Origin: DATGKK01 sp035294725
GTDB lineage: Bacteria > Actinomycetota > Acidimicrobiia > Acidimicrobiales > Bog-793
Direction: 5' to 3'
DNA length: 25,569 nucleotides
Assembly (NCBI GenBank): GCA_035294725.1
Contig: DATGKK010000045.1
Location: 1 to 25,569, forward strand
Shown here: piece by piece, positions 1 to 7,919 of the stretch
Numbering within the stretch: position 1 is the first letter of the stretch
Layout: the number at the start of each line of letters is the position of its first letter
Program-made: the position numbers and the translations under genes
Notes under the pieces: generated by a model
Database searches by the model: none
What the model saw: the letters and a program-made list of their open reading frames with translations, nothing else
What the model was told of the DNA's origin: nothing

Positions 1-1350
1 GAGGCGGCGTCGAACTTCCGGACGGCGATGGAGGTCCTCCGTCGCGACGCCGAGCTCGTCGAGTGGCTCTCGGACCGGCTCGTCGAGGTTGCGGCCTCGG
101 TGCCCGAGACGATCGAGGGGTGCCGGCTCGGCTCGGCCTCGTCGAAGGCGGTGTTCTCGGACCGGCGCATCACCGACTTCGAGCACTACCCGGAGGAGCT
201 CTTCAAGGCGCCCGGGACGAAGGTGGCCAACCGTGCCGCCCTCGGCACCTGGGGCGCCTACGTCAACACGCTCGCGAGGGCCGAGCACGGTCGCCCCCTG
301 TTCGTCGCCGCCTCGGCCGACTTGGCCGAGTCGACCAACCTCGCCGGCTTCGCGGCCGGCTTCGGCGGCCGGGAGGGCTGCGGTTGGTACGACCGGGAGT
401 CGAACCCGCAAGGGTGCCTGATGCCGACCGAGATCACCGAGTTCGCCAACGCCGGCCTCGTCGCCGGCCTCGCCACGGTGAACCTCGCCGCGGACCCCTT
501 CCAGGAGTTCGACGGGTTTTGGGGGGCGACCTCCACCTACGGCTCGTTCTCCTATCTCAACTACGGTGCCATGCGGTTGTTGAGCCAGCTCGCCCAGGAC
601 TGCGAGCTGCAGGTGGGCAAGGTGCTCTGGGTGGCGAGCCACTCGGGGCCGGAGACGGCCGAGGACTCCCGGACCCACTTCGGGATCTTCGAGACGACCG
701 TCACCCAGCTCTTCCCACGGGGCTACGTGATCGACCTCCACCCGTGGGAGCACAACGAGGTGCCCGTCGTGCTCGGAGCGGCCCTCGCGACGCGAGCGCC
801 CATCGTGGCGCTCCATCTCACGCGCCCCGCCATCGAGGTTCCCGACCGCGGTTCGCTCGGGATGCCCTCGCATTTCGCAGCCGCTCGGGGCGCCTACGTG
901 CTGCGCGACTTCTCGCACGAGCACCCGAGGGCCGGCACCGTCTTCGTGCGGGGCACGATGCCGACCCACCACCTCGTCTCGCTCCTGCCCGAGCTCGACC
1001 GCCTCGGCCTCAACGTGAAGGTCGTGGCGGCGATCAGCCCCCAGCTGTTCGACCTGCAGGAGCCGTCGTACCGCGAGTCCGTGGCCACGGCAGCCGACCG
1101 GCTCGACGCGATGGTGGTGACCAACGGCTCGTTCGACGGGATGCGCGGCTTCGTGGACGGACCCCTCGTGCGGGAGTACTCGCTCTCGGCCGACTGGGAC
1201 GACCGGTGGCGGACGGGCGGGTCGGTCGAGGAGGTGATCGAGGAGGCGCACCTCGACGCCGGCCACATCCTCGAGGCCATCGCCCGCTTCGTCGCAGAGC
1301 GGCCCGAGCGGCTGCACCGCTGGTCGTCGCTCGTCGGCGAGCTCGGCTGA
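1..1350 (+). CDS. Transketolase-like protein, C-terminal part (5' end outside window)
   Basis: The frame is open from base 1, so the N-terminal thiamine-diphosphate domain lies outside the window and 449 residues remain. The visible part matches the pyrimidine-binding and C-terminal domains of transketolases. It includes a stretch like the conserved Glu region (TEITEFANAG), a segment SGPETAEDSRTHFG corresponding to the family's DGPTHQP loop, then VIDLHPWEHNEVPVVLGAAL, which aligns with the 'RPADANE' part. The C-terminal domain follows (LNVKVVAAISPQLFD, then VVTNGSFDGMRG). The match is clear in layout but divergent in the loops, so the exact substrate is uncertain. It could be a transketolase of the pentose phosphate pathway or a related ketol-transfer enzyme. 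The ATG at 28 is internal to the conserved protein and unlikely to be the true start. A short GC hairpin spans the stop codon. Confidence 0.75.
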   Translation, partial: EAASNFRTAMEVLRRDAELVEWLSDRLVEVAASVPETIEGCRLGSASSKAVFSDRRITDFEHYPEELFKAPGTKVANRAALGTWGAYVNTLARAEHGRPLFVAASADLAESTNLAGFAAGFGGREGCGWYDRESNPQGCLMPTEITEFANAGLVAGLATVNLAADPFQEFDGFWGATSTYGSFSYLNYGAMRLLSQLAQDCELQVGKVLWVASHSGPETAEDSRTHFGIFETTVTQLFPRGYVIDLHPWEHNEVPVVLGAALATRAPIVALHLTRPAIEVPDRGSLGMPSHFAAARGAYVLRDFSHEHPRAGTVFVRGTMPTHHLVSLLPELDRLGLNVKVVAAISPQLFDLQEPSYRESVATAADRLDAMVVTNGSFDGMRGFVDGPLVREYSLSADWDDRWRTGGSVEEVIEEAHLDAGHILEAIARFVAERPERLHRWSSLVGELG

Positions 1351-1357
1351 GCCGAGC
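1341..1357 (+). terminator. Possible hairpin over the transketolase-like stop codon
   Basis: GCTCGGC-TGA-GCCGAGC is a perfect 7-bp stem with the stop codon as its loop. There is no T-tract, so termination is only a possibility. Confidence 0.3.
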
Positions 1358-1404
1358 CCGGGCCTTCACGCCAGCCGTGCCGCCGCGGCCCGCAACGTCC
1401 CTCC

Positions 1405-1433
1405 TTGCTCCCAAAACCACATCCATGTAACTT
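1405..1433 (+). promoter_or_regulatory. Predicted sigma-70-type promoter of the beta-helix gene
   Basis: TTGCTC (1405-1410), a 17-base spacer and TAACTT (1428-1433) form a good -35/-10 pair in a locally AT-richer patch. The predicted transcript would start near 1440, about 40 bases before the ATG at 1483, which has a strong ribosome binding site (GGGAGGGAAG, 1469-1478). This supports 1483 as the true translation start. Confidence 0.55.
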
Positions 1434-1482
1434 GAGGCCCTCATCGGTGCTGTGTGAGCGCCGGAGCTGGGAGGGAAGCGGG

Positions 1483-1522
1483 ATGCCGCAACGAAGGTAC
1501 GTAGGCGCATGGATCGGGGTTG
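1483..1522 (+). other. Out-of-frame N-terminus (signal peptide n-region) of the beta-helix gene
   Basis: An ATG at 1483, preceded by a strong ribosome binding site, opens a short frame beginning MPQRRYVGAWIG. If one G of the GGGG run at 1516-1519 is dropped, it reads straight on into LTALLGAIGAVGSSPAGA of the main frame. The joined peptide has a charged n-region, a hydrophobic core and an AGA-type cleavage site, which is a textbook Sec signal peptide. As given, this frame runs to a stop within about 25 codons. The cause may be a sequencing indel, a real inactivating mutation or a phase-variable tract. Confidence 0.65.
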
Positions 1523-4465
1523 ACGGCACTACTCGGTGCGATCGGCGCCGTCGGTAGCTCGCCGGCGGGGGCCGCCAACACGCCGGCCCACCTGGCAACC
1601 GCTCCCCGGCGGTCTATGCCTCGTCCAGTGGCCCGGCTCGCCCGCCCGGCACCGCGCCCGCCTCAGCCGGCACAGCTCGAGCACGCGACGAGCCCTTCAG
1701 CCTCGGCCCTCGCCGGGATCCGATCGAGGGATAGGTCGACGGTCCTCGGGTCCGCCCCGACGCTGGCCGGGGCGTCCGTCACCACCTTCGACGTCACCAC
1801 CGAGGTCGACTCGGCCAACGTGAGCCCGACGGGGACGACATGCACCGACTCGGAGACGACGCCCGAATGCTCGTTGCGGGCGGCCGTCGAGGCCGCCAAC
1901 AACCTCGGCACGCCGGTCGTGATCGACGTCCCGGCGGGCACCTACACCCTGTCGCTCGGGCAGCTCACGGTGGACAACCAGGGCGGCACGTCCATCGTCG
2001 GGGCGGGTGCCTCCACCACGACGATCGCCGGCGACGGCACCGGCCTCATCGACCTCACCGGTTCAAACGGGGCGACGCTCTGGCTCACCGGCCTGAGCCT
2101 CACCGGCGGCAGCGGCAGTGATGGCGGTGCGCTCGAGATCGACTACGCGAGCGATTCGGCGGTGCTCGACCAGGTGACGATCACGAGGAATGCCGCCACA
2201 GGCTACGGCGGCGCCATCGACTGTGGCTTCGACGAGGAGGGCGGCAGCCTGTGGGCGATCGACTCCACGATCTCGAACAACACCGCCGAAGAGGGCGGCG
2301 GCATCTACTCCTACTGGTGCGGCCTCCAGCTCAACAACACGGACGTGACGTCCAACACCGCCACCGACGACGCCGGCGGCGGCATCCTGATGGAGTACGG
2401 CAGCCTCACGGCCAAGGGCGGAAAGATCAACTCCAACGTGGCAGGTGGCGCGAGCACTGCGGGCTATGGCGGCGGCATCTACAACGAGTACGGCGTCGAT
2501 GCCCTCTACGGCGTGAAGGTGAACTACAACAAGGTGCTCGACGGCGGCGAGGGCGGCGGCGACCTCGAGGACTACAGCCAGCTCACCGCGACGGGAGGCA
2601 CCTTCTCCTCCGACCAGGCGCTCGGAGCCTCCAGCTACGGCGGCGGCCTCTACCTTGACGAAGGGGCGCAGGTCAGCCTGCATGGCGTCACCCTCGACCA
2701 CGACTCGACCGGAGTCACGGACACGACCTCCTACGGCGAGGGCGGCGGGGCGATCTACGACTACGCCGAGGAGTATGGCAACTCGCTCACCATCGATGAC
2801 GCGAGCACGCTCATGGACAACGCGACGGGCGCCGTCGTCGCCTACGGCTACTACGGCGGGAGCACCCTGGCCATCTCGGACTCGACGATCGAGGACAACA
2901 CCTCGCCGATCGAGTACCAGGCGGGCGGCCTGACGGCCTATCAGTACGAGTACGGCGGCATGACGGTGACCCTTGACGGCGACACGATCACGGGCAACAC
3001 CGAGAGCGGGTCCTACTCAGCGGGCGGCGTGATGGTCTGGCCGGAGTACTACGGCGGGGTCAGCCTCGCGATGAGCGGGGACACCGTGAGCCAGAACTCG
3101 TCATCCGGATCCGAGGGGTCCGGCGGAGTGATCGCCTACGCCGAGGAGTACTCGAACCTGTCGGTGAGCGTCTCCGGGTCAAGCTTTACCGGAAACTCGG
3201 CGCCCAACGGTGGGTTTGGCGGCGCCCTCGACGTCTACGGCGACGACGACTACTCGCCGACCGAGCTGTCCGTCACGGGCTCGACGTTCGACGCGAACTC
3301 AGCCGGGTCAGCGGCAGCAGGCGAGGAGGGCTACGGCGGGGCGCTCTTCGAGGGCTACTACGGCACCGTGTCGATCAGCAGCTCCGAGCTGTCGGGCAAC
3401 ACAGCGGTCGGCGGCTCGGCGAAGGGCGGCGCAGGCGGCGCGTTCTACAGCGAGTCCTACCAGAGTGCCGCCTTCTCGGGCGACCGGATCGTCGGCAACG
3501 CGGCCACCGGTCTCGGCTCCTACGGCGGCGGCGTCGTCTCCTATGACGAAGCGGGCGACACCTACACGTCCACCGCGATCTCGGGCAACAGGGCCGTGTA
3601 TGGCGGGGGCATCTACTTCGACGGGTACACGCAGATCTTCAACGACTCCACCGTGAGCGGGAACGTGGCCGGGAGCGACACGGTCGTCGGGTTCGGCGGC
3701 GGCATCTACAACGAGGACGGCGAGTTGCAGGCAACCGACACCACCTTCGCTGACAACCACGCTCTCGACGGCGGCGAGGGTGGCGCGATCGCCAACTACT
3801 CCTCGGGGCACCTCGAGGCGGAGTACTCGACGATCGCTGACAACAGCGCCGCGAATGGTGGCGCGATCTACGAGGACGGTGACGGCGGCACCTTCTTGGC
3901 GAGCATCGTCGCCGGCAACACCACTGGTGGGTCGGCTCCGACGCTGGACAACTGTGACGTGGTGCGCTCGAGCTTTGGCTCGTCCGGCGGGAACGTCTTC
4001 GGGAGCTCGGACTGCGTCGCCGCTCTGGCGACCGGCGACCTCGTCACCTCCGACCCGGGCCTCGCGCCGCTCGGGAGCTACGGCGGGGCTACCCAGACGG
4101 TGAAGCTAAAGGCGACCAGCCCCGCCCGCACGAGGGCGAGCGGGACCTGCCCTGCGACCGACCAACGCGGTGAGCCTCGGCCGGCGACGGGCTGCTCCGC
4201 CGGTGCCTACCAGTTCGCCCCGGGTGCGATCGCAAGCCTTGGACGGGTCTCCGCCCCTGCCGGTGTGCACATCACCCTGTTCGGCCACGGGTTCCTCTTC
4301 GCCCGCAGGGTGATGTTTGGCGGCCGGATGGCGACCTTCACCGTGATGAGCGACACGAAGATCGTCGCCACCGTGCCGGCGGGCTATGCGGCCGGCACCA
4401 AGGTCACGGTCAAGGTGGTCACGCCGGACGGCCACGGGGCCACGGCAAGATTCACCTACAAGTAG
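1520..4465 (+). CDS. Large secreted right-handed beta-helix protein with C-terminal IPT/TIG domain
   Basis: The open frame codes for 981 residues if started at TTG 1520, but the real start is probably ATG 1483 with a one-base frameshift between. A hydrophobic segment ending SSPAGAA (about 5-19) is followed by an Ala/Pro-rich linker. The motif CSLRAAVEAANN (117-128) with VIDVPAGTYTL then opens a long array of imperfect beta-helix coils. These carry recurring NNTA..GGGIY, SGNTA and YGGG motifs and are rich in Gly, Tyr, Asp and Glu. The array closes with DQRGEPRP..GCSAGAYQF, the usual end of the 'choice-of-anchor Q' beta-helix family. Residues from about 900 to 981 form an IPT/TIG immunoglobulin-like fold. 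There is no sortase motif or C-terminal membrane helix, so the protein is likely released or held non-covalently at the surface. An adhesin or glycan-binding role is a guess, and no catalytic residues could be assigned. Confidence 0.85.
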   Translation: MTALLGAIGAVGSSPAGAANTPAHLATAPRRSMPRPVARLARPAPRPPQPAQLEHATSPSASALAGIRSRDRSTVLGSAPTLAGASVTTFDVTTEVDSANVSPTGTTCTDSETTPECSLRAAVEAANNLGTPVVIDVPAGTYTLSLGQLTVDNQGGTSIVGAGASTTTIAGDGTGLIDLTGSNGATLWLTGLSLTGGSGSDGGALEIDYASDSAVLDQVTITRNAATGYGGAIDCGFDEEGGSLWAIDSTISNNTAEEGGGIYSYWCGLQLNNTDVTSNTATDDAGGGILMEYGSLTAKGGKINSNVAGGASTAGYGGGIYNEYGVDALYGVKVNYNKVLDGGEGGGDLEDYSQLTATGGTFSSDQALGASSYGGGLYLDEGAQVSLHGVTLDHDSTGVTDTTSYGEGGGAIYDYAEEYGNSLTIDDASTLMDNATGAVVAYGYYGGSTLAISDSTIEDNTSPIEYQAGGLTAYQYEYGGMTVTLDGDTITGNTESGSYSAGGVMVWPEYYGGVSLAMSGDTVSQNSSSGSEGSGGVIAYAEEYSNLSVSVSGSSFTGNSAPNGGFGGALDVYGDDDYSPTELSVTGSTFDANSAGSAAAGEEGYGGALFEGYYGTVSISSSELSGNTAVGGSAKGGAGGAFYSESYQSAAFSGDRIVGNAATGLGSYGGGVVSYDEAGDTYTSTAISGNRAVYGGGIYFDGYTQIFNDSTVSGNVAGSDTVVGFGGGIYNEDGELQATDTTFADNHALDGGEGGAIANYSSGHLEAEYSTIADNSAANGGAIYEDGDGGTFLASIVAGNTTGGSAPTLDNCDVVRSSFGSSGGNVFGSSDCVAALATGDLVTSDPGLAPLGSYGGATQTVKLKATSPARTRASGTCPATDQRGEPRPATGCSAGAYQFAPGAIASLGRVSAPAGVHITLFGHGFLFARRVMFGGRMATFTVMSDTKIVATVPAGYAAGTKVTVKVVTPDGHGATARFTYK

Positions 4466-4486
4466 GCCAGCAGTTCCTCGGCGACG

Positions 4487-4521
4487 AAGGGGGCGGGTGT
4501 CTCACAGATGCCCGCCCCCTT
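4487..4521. terminator. Bidirectional hairpin terminator between convergent genes
   Basis: AAGGGGGCGGG pairs perfectly with CCCGCCCCCTT around a short loop. Two wobble and two further standard pairs extend the stem to about 15 bp. It has A/T ends on both strands. It sits between the stop of the beta-helix gene (4465) and the stop of meaB (4569), so it can serve both. Confidence 0.75.
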
Positions 4522-4568
4522 GGTCCGGGCACCCTTCCCGGCGAGGAGCCCGGAGCCGGAGCAGGCTT

Positions 4569-5621
4569 CTAGCCGCGGGTGAGCAGGCGCCCGAGGATCG
4601 CCGTCAGCTCGTCGGCAGCCCCGACGACGTCGAGCTCGCGGGCCGAGAGCCGCTCGAGCAGGGTCCGGCCCGCGGCGAGGGCTGCCTCGACCCCCGGGGA
4701 GGTGGGGGAAAGACCCGCCTCCGGCGCCGGGACCCGGCCCAGGACGGCGCTGGCGAGGTGCCCGCAGGCATCGAGTGCCAGCCGCTCCACCTCCTCTGCG
4801 GCCCGTGAGGCGCGCCGGCGAGCGAGGCCCTCGCCCGATTCGAGGTGGGACCGGTGCGACTCGATCGCCTCCCAGAGCTCGCCGAGCCCCTCGCCGGAGG
4901 AACCCACCGTCTCGACGATGGGTGGGGTCCACTCCATCTCGCCCGAGAGCTGCAGCATGTGCACGAGGTCGCGGCGGGTCTCCCGCACGCCGGGCCGGTC
5001 CGACTTGTTGATCACGAGCACGTCCGCCACCTCGAGCAGACCGGCTTTGTTCGCCTGGACCGCGTCCCCCCAACCCGGGTTGAGCACGACGACCACCGTG
5101 TCGCAGGTCCCTGCCACCTCGACCTCGACCTGGCCGACGCCGACGGTCTCGACGATGACGAGGGGCCATCCTGCTGCGTCGAGGAGCCGCACCGCGTCCG
5201 GCACGGCGGCGGCGAGACCGCCGAGATGCCCGCGCGTGGCCATCGAGCGGATGTAGACGCTCCGGTCGAGAGCGTGGTCCTGCATGCGGACGCGGTCGCC
5301 GAGGATGGCGCCGCCCGAGATCGGGGAGGAGGGGTCGATCGCGAGCACGGCGACGGGGCCGGAGCCGTGGGCGAGCGCCTCGGAGACGAGCCGGCCGGTC
5401 AACGTGGACTTGCCGGCGCCGGGAGCGCCCGTGAGGCCGATCGAGTAGGCGCGGCCCGCGCGGGGGTGGGTGAGGCGGCTCAGCTCGCGGGCAGCCGGGC
5501 CGCCCCGCTCGACGAGCGAGAGGAGGCGGGCGAGCGACCGCCGATCGCCCTTTGCGCCGCCGCTCGCGAGCTCGAGGAGGCCGGCCGGGTCGAAGGGGCG
5601 GGCTTGCAGCTGGCTGCTCAC
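4569..5621 (-). CDS. meaB: MeaB/ArgK-family GTPase, chaperone of a B12-dependent acyl-CoA mutase
   Basis: The product is a 350-residue cytoplasmic G3E-type GTPase. Walker A is GAPGAGKS (65-72). It is followed by the family signature DPSSPISGGAILGDRVRM (96-113), by ETVGVGQ (158-164) and by the guanine-specificity motif NKSD (205-208). The length is normal for the family. Known members protect and reload methylmalonyl-CoA mutase or related mutases with adenosylcobalamin. No mutase gene is present here, so the partner must lie elsewhere. The start is GTG at 5621, overlapping the murA stop by 4 bp (GTGA). That implies co-transcription and translational coupling with murA, although the two functions are unrelated. 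Confidence 0.93.
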   Translation of the reverse strand: MSSQLQARPFDPAGLLELASGGAKGDRRSLARLLSLVERGGPAARELSRLTHPRAGRAYSIGLTGAPGAGKSTLTGRLVSEALAHGSGPVAVLAIDPSSPISGGAILGDRVRMQDHALDRSVYIRSMATRGHLGGLAAAVPDAVRLLDAAGWPLVIVETVGVGQVEVEVAGTCDTVVVVLNPGWGDAVQANKAGLLEVADVLVINKSDRPGVRETRRDLVHMLQLSGEMEWTPPIVETVGSSGEGLGELWEAIESHRSHLESGEGLARRRASRAAEEVERLALDACGHLASAVLGRVPAPEAGLSPTSPGVEAALAAGRTLLERLSARELDVVGAADELTAILGRLLTRG

Positions 5622-6883
5622 TCAGCTCCCCGGCGGACGTCCGCGCCGAGCGCCGCGAGCCGGCCGGCGAGGTCCTCGTAGCCCCGGTCGACGTGCTCGG
5701 CGCCCGCCACCTCTGTTTCGCCGTCCGCGACGAGCCCGGCGAGCACGAGTGCAGCGCCTGCCCGGATGTCCGGCGAGCGGACGGGGGCGCCCGAGAGCCG
5801 CGGCACCCCGCGCACGACGGCGTGGTGACCCGTGGTCGTGATGTCGGCTCCCATCCGGCGCAGCTCGTCCACGTAGCGGAAGCGACCGGCGAAGATGTTC
5901 TCCGTCACGATCGCGACGCCGTCCGAGACGGCGAGCATCGTGACGAGGAACGGCTTGTAGTCCGTCGCCACCCCGGGGTAGGGAAGCGTCGAGATGTCCA
6001 CGGCGTGCAAGGGGTGGGTCGCCCTCGCGAGGAGGCCCGAGCCAGTGTCGACGGTGTGGACGCCGATGGTGGCGAGCTTCTCGAGGAGCATCTCCATGTG
6101 GTCGGCGCGGGCGTGGCGGAGCTCGATCTCGCCGCCGGCGAGGCCTACGGCGGCGAGGAAGGTCGCGGCCTCCACCCGGTCCGCGATGGCGGCGTGGTCG
6201 GCAGGGCGCAGCTCGTCCACGCCTTCGATCTCGATGCGGGAGGTCCCGGCGCCCTCGATCCGGGCGCCCATCCCGCACAGCATGCCGGCCAGGTCGACCA
6301 CCTCTGGCTCGCGAGCCGCGTTCTCGATCACGGTCGTGCCCTTGGCGAGGACGGCGGCCATCATCACGTTGTCGGTCGTGGTGTGGCTCGGGAACTCGAG
6401 CACGACCCGGGTCCCGACGAGGCGGTCGCAGCGACCCTCCACGTAGCCGTGGTCGGTCGTGAACTCGGCGCCGAGCTCCTCGAAGGCGCGAAGGTGCATG
6501 TCGATCGGCCGGCCGCCGAAGTCGTCCCCTCCGGGCATCGAGACCCTCGCCGACCCGTAGCGGGCGAGCAGCGGGCCGAGCACCACGATCGAGGCCCGGA
6601 TCTTCTCCACGACCTCGTAAGGGGCGACCGGGACGACGTCCTCCGGCACCTCGATCTCGAGGACTCCACCCGTCCCGCGGCCGCTGCGGTGGCTGCGCAC
6701 CCCCATCGCGCCGAGGAGCTCGCAGACGATCCCGACGTCGGTGATCGCGGGCACGTTGGCAATGCGGTGGGATCCGGGAGCGAGCAGCGTCGCCGCCATG
6801 CACTTGAGCACGGAGTTCTTCGCGCCGAAGATCTCGACCTGGCCTGAGAGGGGCCCGGACGGTCTCACGAAGAAGCGCTCCAT
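5618..6883 (-). CDS. murA: UDP-N-acetylglucosamine 1-carboxyvinyltransferase with Asp in place of the catalytic Cys
   Basis: MurA transfers enolpyruvate from PEP to UDP-GlcNAc, the first committed step of peptidoglycan synthesis in the cytoplasm. The protein has 421 residues, normal for the family. It carries GAKN (20-23) with the conserved Lys-Asn, the active loop PGGDDFGGRPIDMH (117-130), the motif LPYPGVATDYKPF, and SPDIRAGAALVLAG near the end. In E. coli the loop reads PGGCTIGARPVD with Cys115. Here that position is Asp120, the change known from Mycobacterium tuberculosis and Chlamydia that makes the enzyme insensitive to fosfomycin. The start is ATG at 6883, with a -10-like TATCGT 7 bases upstream and no Shine-Dalgarno sequence, suggesting a leaderless mRNA. 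The gene is divergent from glpX. Confidence 0.95.
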   Translation of the reverse strand: MERFFVRPSGPLSGQVEIFGAKNSVLKCMAATLLAPGSHRIANVPAITDVGIVCELLGAMGVRSHRSGRGTGGVLEIEVPEDVVPVAPYEVVEKIRASIVVLGPLLARYGSARVSMPGGDDFGGRPIDMHLRAFEELGAEFTTDHGYVEGRCDRLVGTRVVLEFPSHTTTDNVMMAAVLAKGTTVIENAAREPEVVDLAGMLCGMGARIEGAGTSRIEIEGVDELRPADHAAIADRVEAATFLAAVGLAGGEIELRHARADHMEMLLEKLATIGVHTVDTGSGLLARATHPLHAVDISTLPYPGVATDYKPFLVTMLAVSDGVAIVTENIFAGRFRYVDELRRMGADITTTGHHAVVRGVPRLSGAPVRSPDIRAGAALVLAGLVADGETEVAGAEHVDRGYEDLAGRLAALGADVRRGAE

Positions 6884-6890
6884 CCGGGCG

Positions 6891-6896
6891 ACGATA
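6891..6896 (-). promoter_or_regulatory. -10 box of a leaderless murA promoter
   Basis: On the minus strand TATCGT lies 7 bases before the murA ATG, which matches the TANNNT spacing of actinobacterial leaderless transcripts. No clear -35 element is seen. Confidence 0.5.
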
Positions 6897-6909
6897 GCCC
6901 CCCGACTAC

Positions 6910-6915
6910 TAACGT
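6910..6915 (+). promoter_or_regulatory. -10 box of a leaderless or near-leaderless glpX promoter
   Basis: TAACGT lies 8 bases before the GTG at 6924. No Shine-Dalgarno sequence precedes that start. The box sits 13 bases from the opposing murA -10 box, so the two promoters must share or overlap their RNA polymerase footprints. Confidence 0.45.
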
Positions 6916-6923
6916 TCGCCTCT

Positions 6924-7919
6924 GTGGCACCCGAACGTCAGGCCCCTGACCGCAACTTGGCCCTGGAGCTCGTGCGGGTGACGGAGGCCGCCGCCCTCGC
7001 CGCCGGCCGCTGGCTCGGCCGGGGCGACAAGGAGGGCGCCGACAGGGCGGCGGTCGACGCCATGCGGATCGTGCTCCACACCGTGCCGATGGCCGGCGTC
7101 GTCGTGATCGGCGAGGGCGAGAAGGACGACGCCCCGATGCTGTTCAACGGGGAGGAGATCGGCGACGGCAGCCCGCCGGAGACCGACATCGCCGTCGATC
7201 CGATCGACGGGACGACCCTCACCGCCCTCGGCAGGGCGGGAGCCCTCTCGGTGATCGCCGTCTCCGAGCGTGGGACGATGTTCGACCCCGGACCGTGCGT
7301 CTACATGGAGAAGCTGGCCGTCGGCCCCGACGCCGTGGGCGTGATCGACGTGACGAAGGGGGCGACCGAGAACCTGCGGGCCGTCGCCGAGGCGAAGGGC
7401 AAGACCGTGCGCGACCTGACCGTGGTCATCCTCGACCGGGACCGGCACGCCGAGCTGATCCGGGAGGTGCGAGAGGCGGGTGCCCGCATCCAGCTCATCA
7501 CCGACGGCGACGTCGCGGCGGCCATCGCGACCGCCTGGCCGAGCTCGGGCGTCGACGTGCTCATCGGGACCGGGGGCACCCCGGAGGGCGTGCTCGCCGC
7601 GGCGGCGCTGCGCTGCATGGGTGGCGAGCTGCAGGGCCGGCTCTGGCCCCGCAACGAGGAGGAGCGCCGGGAGGCCGAGGCGGCAGGGTACGACGTCGGG
7701 CGGGTCCTCACCACCGAGGACCTCGTGCGAGGGGACAACTGTTTCTTCGCCGCCACGGGCATCAGCGGGGGAGAGCTGCTCCGTGGTGTCCGCTACGAGG
7801 AGGGCGGCGCCACGACTCAGTCCCTCGTGATGCGCTCGAAATCCGGCACGGTCCGCCTCGTCGAGGCTCGCCACCAGCTGCAGAAGCTCCGCAGCTTCTC
7901 GGCCATCGAGTTCTGGTGA
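6924..7919 (+). CDS. glpX: Fructose-1,6-bisphosphatase class II
   Basis: GlpX hydrolyses fructose 1,6-bisphosphate to fructose 6-phosphate in gluconeogenesis and is the usual FBPase of actinobacteria. The 331-residue product follows E. coli GlpX closely: RVTEAAALAAGRWLGRGDK (18-36), VIGEGEKDDAPML (61-73), the metal site DPIDGT (92-97), YMEKLAVGP, DGDVAAAI, GTGGTPEGV and SATGI-like AATGISGGELL. GTG at 6924 was chosen because the conserved region starts about ten codons later. Extending the frame upstream would run through the divergent murA promoter. The stop overlaps the treS start by 4 bp. Feeding hexose phosphate toward storage sugars is a plausible reason for the pairing. Confidence 0.93.
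   Translation: MAPERQAPDRNLALELVRVTEAAALAAGRWLGRGDKEGADRAAVDAMRIVLHTVPMAGVVVIGEGEKDDAPMLFNGEEIGDGSPPETDIAVDPIDGTTLTALGRAGALSVIAVSERGTMFDPGPCVYMEKLAVGPDAVGVIDVTKGATENLRAVAEAKGKTVRDLTVVILDRDRHAELIREVREAGARIQLITDGDVAAAIATAWPSSGVDVLIGTGGTPEGVLAAAALRCMGGELQGRLWPRNEEERREAEAAGYDVGRVLTTEDLVRGDNCFFAATGISGGELLRGVRYEEGGATTQSLVMRSKSGTVRLVEARHQLQKLRSFSAIEFW

Noticed and set aside
63..1430. Plus-strand open frame overlapping the transketolase-like gene
   Set aside because: The translation is an Arg/Pro/Gly-rich +1-type shadow with no recognisable domain, while the other frame is clearly homologous.
1520..1522. TTG 1520 as a normal start of the beta-helix gene
   Set aside because: It lacks a positively charged signal n-region and has only a weak upstream ribosome site, while ATG 1483 with promoter and ribosome site joins perfectly after removal of one G.
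2063..2701. Minus-strand frame opposite the beta-helix array
   Set aside because: It mirrors the repetitive coils and shows no start-site signals or family resemblance.
2100..4000. DNA-level tandem repeat or CRISPR-like array in the beta-helix gene
   Set aside because: The repeats are only at the protein level, with varied spacing and codons. There are no identical direct repeats with spacers.
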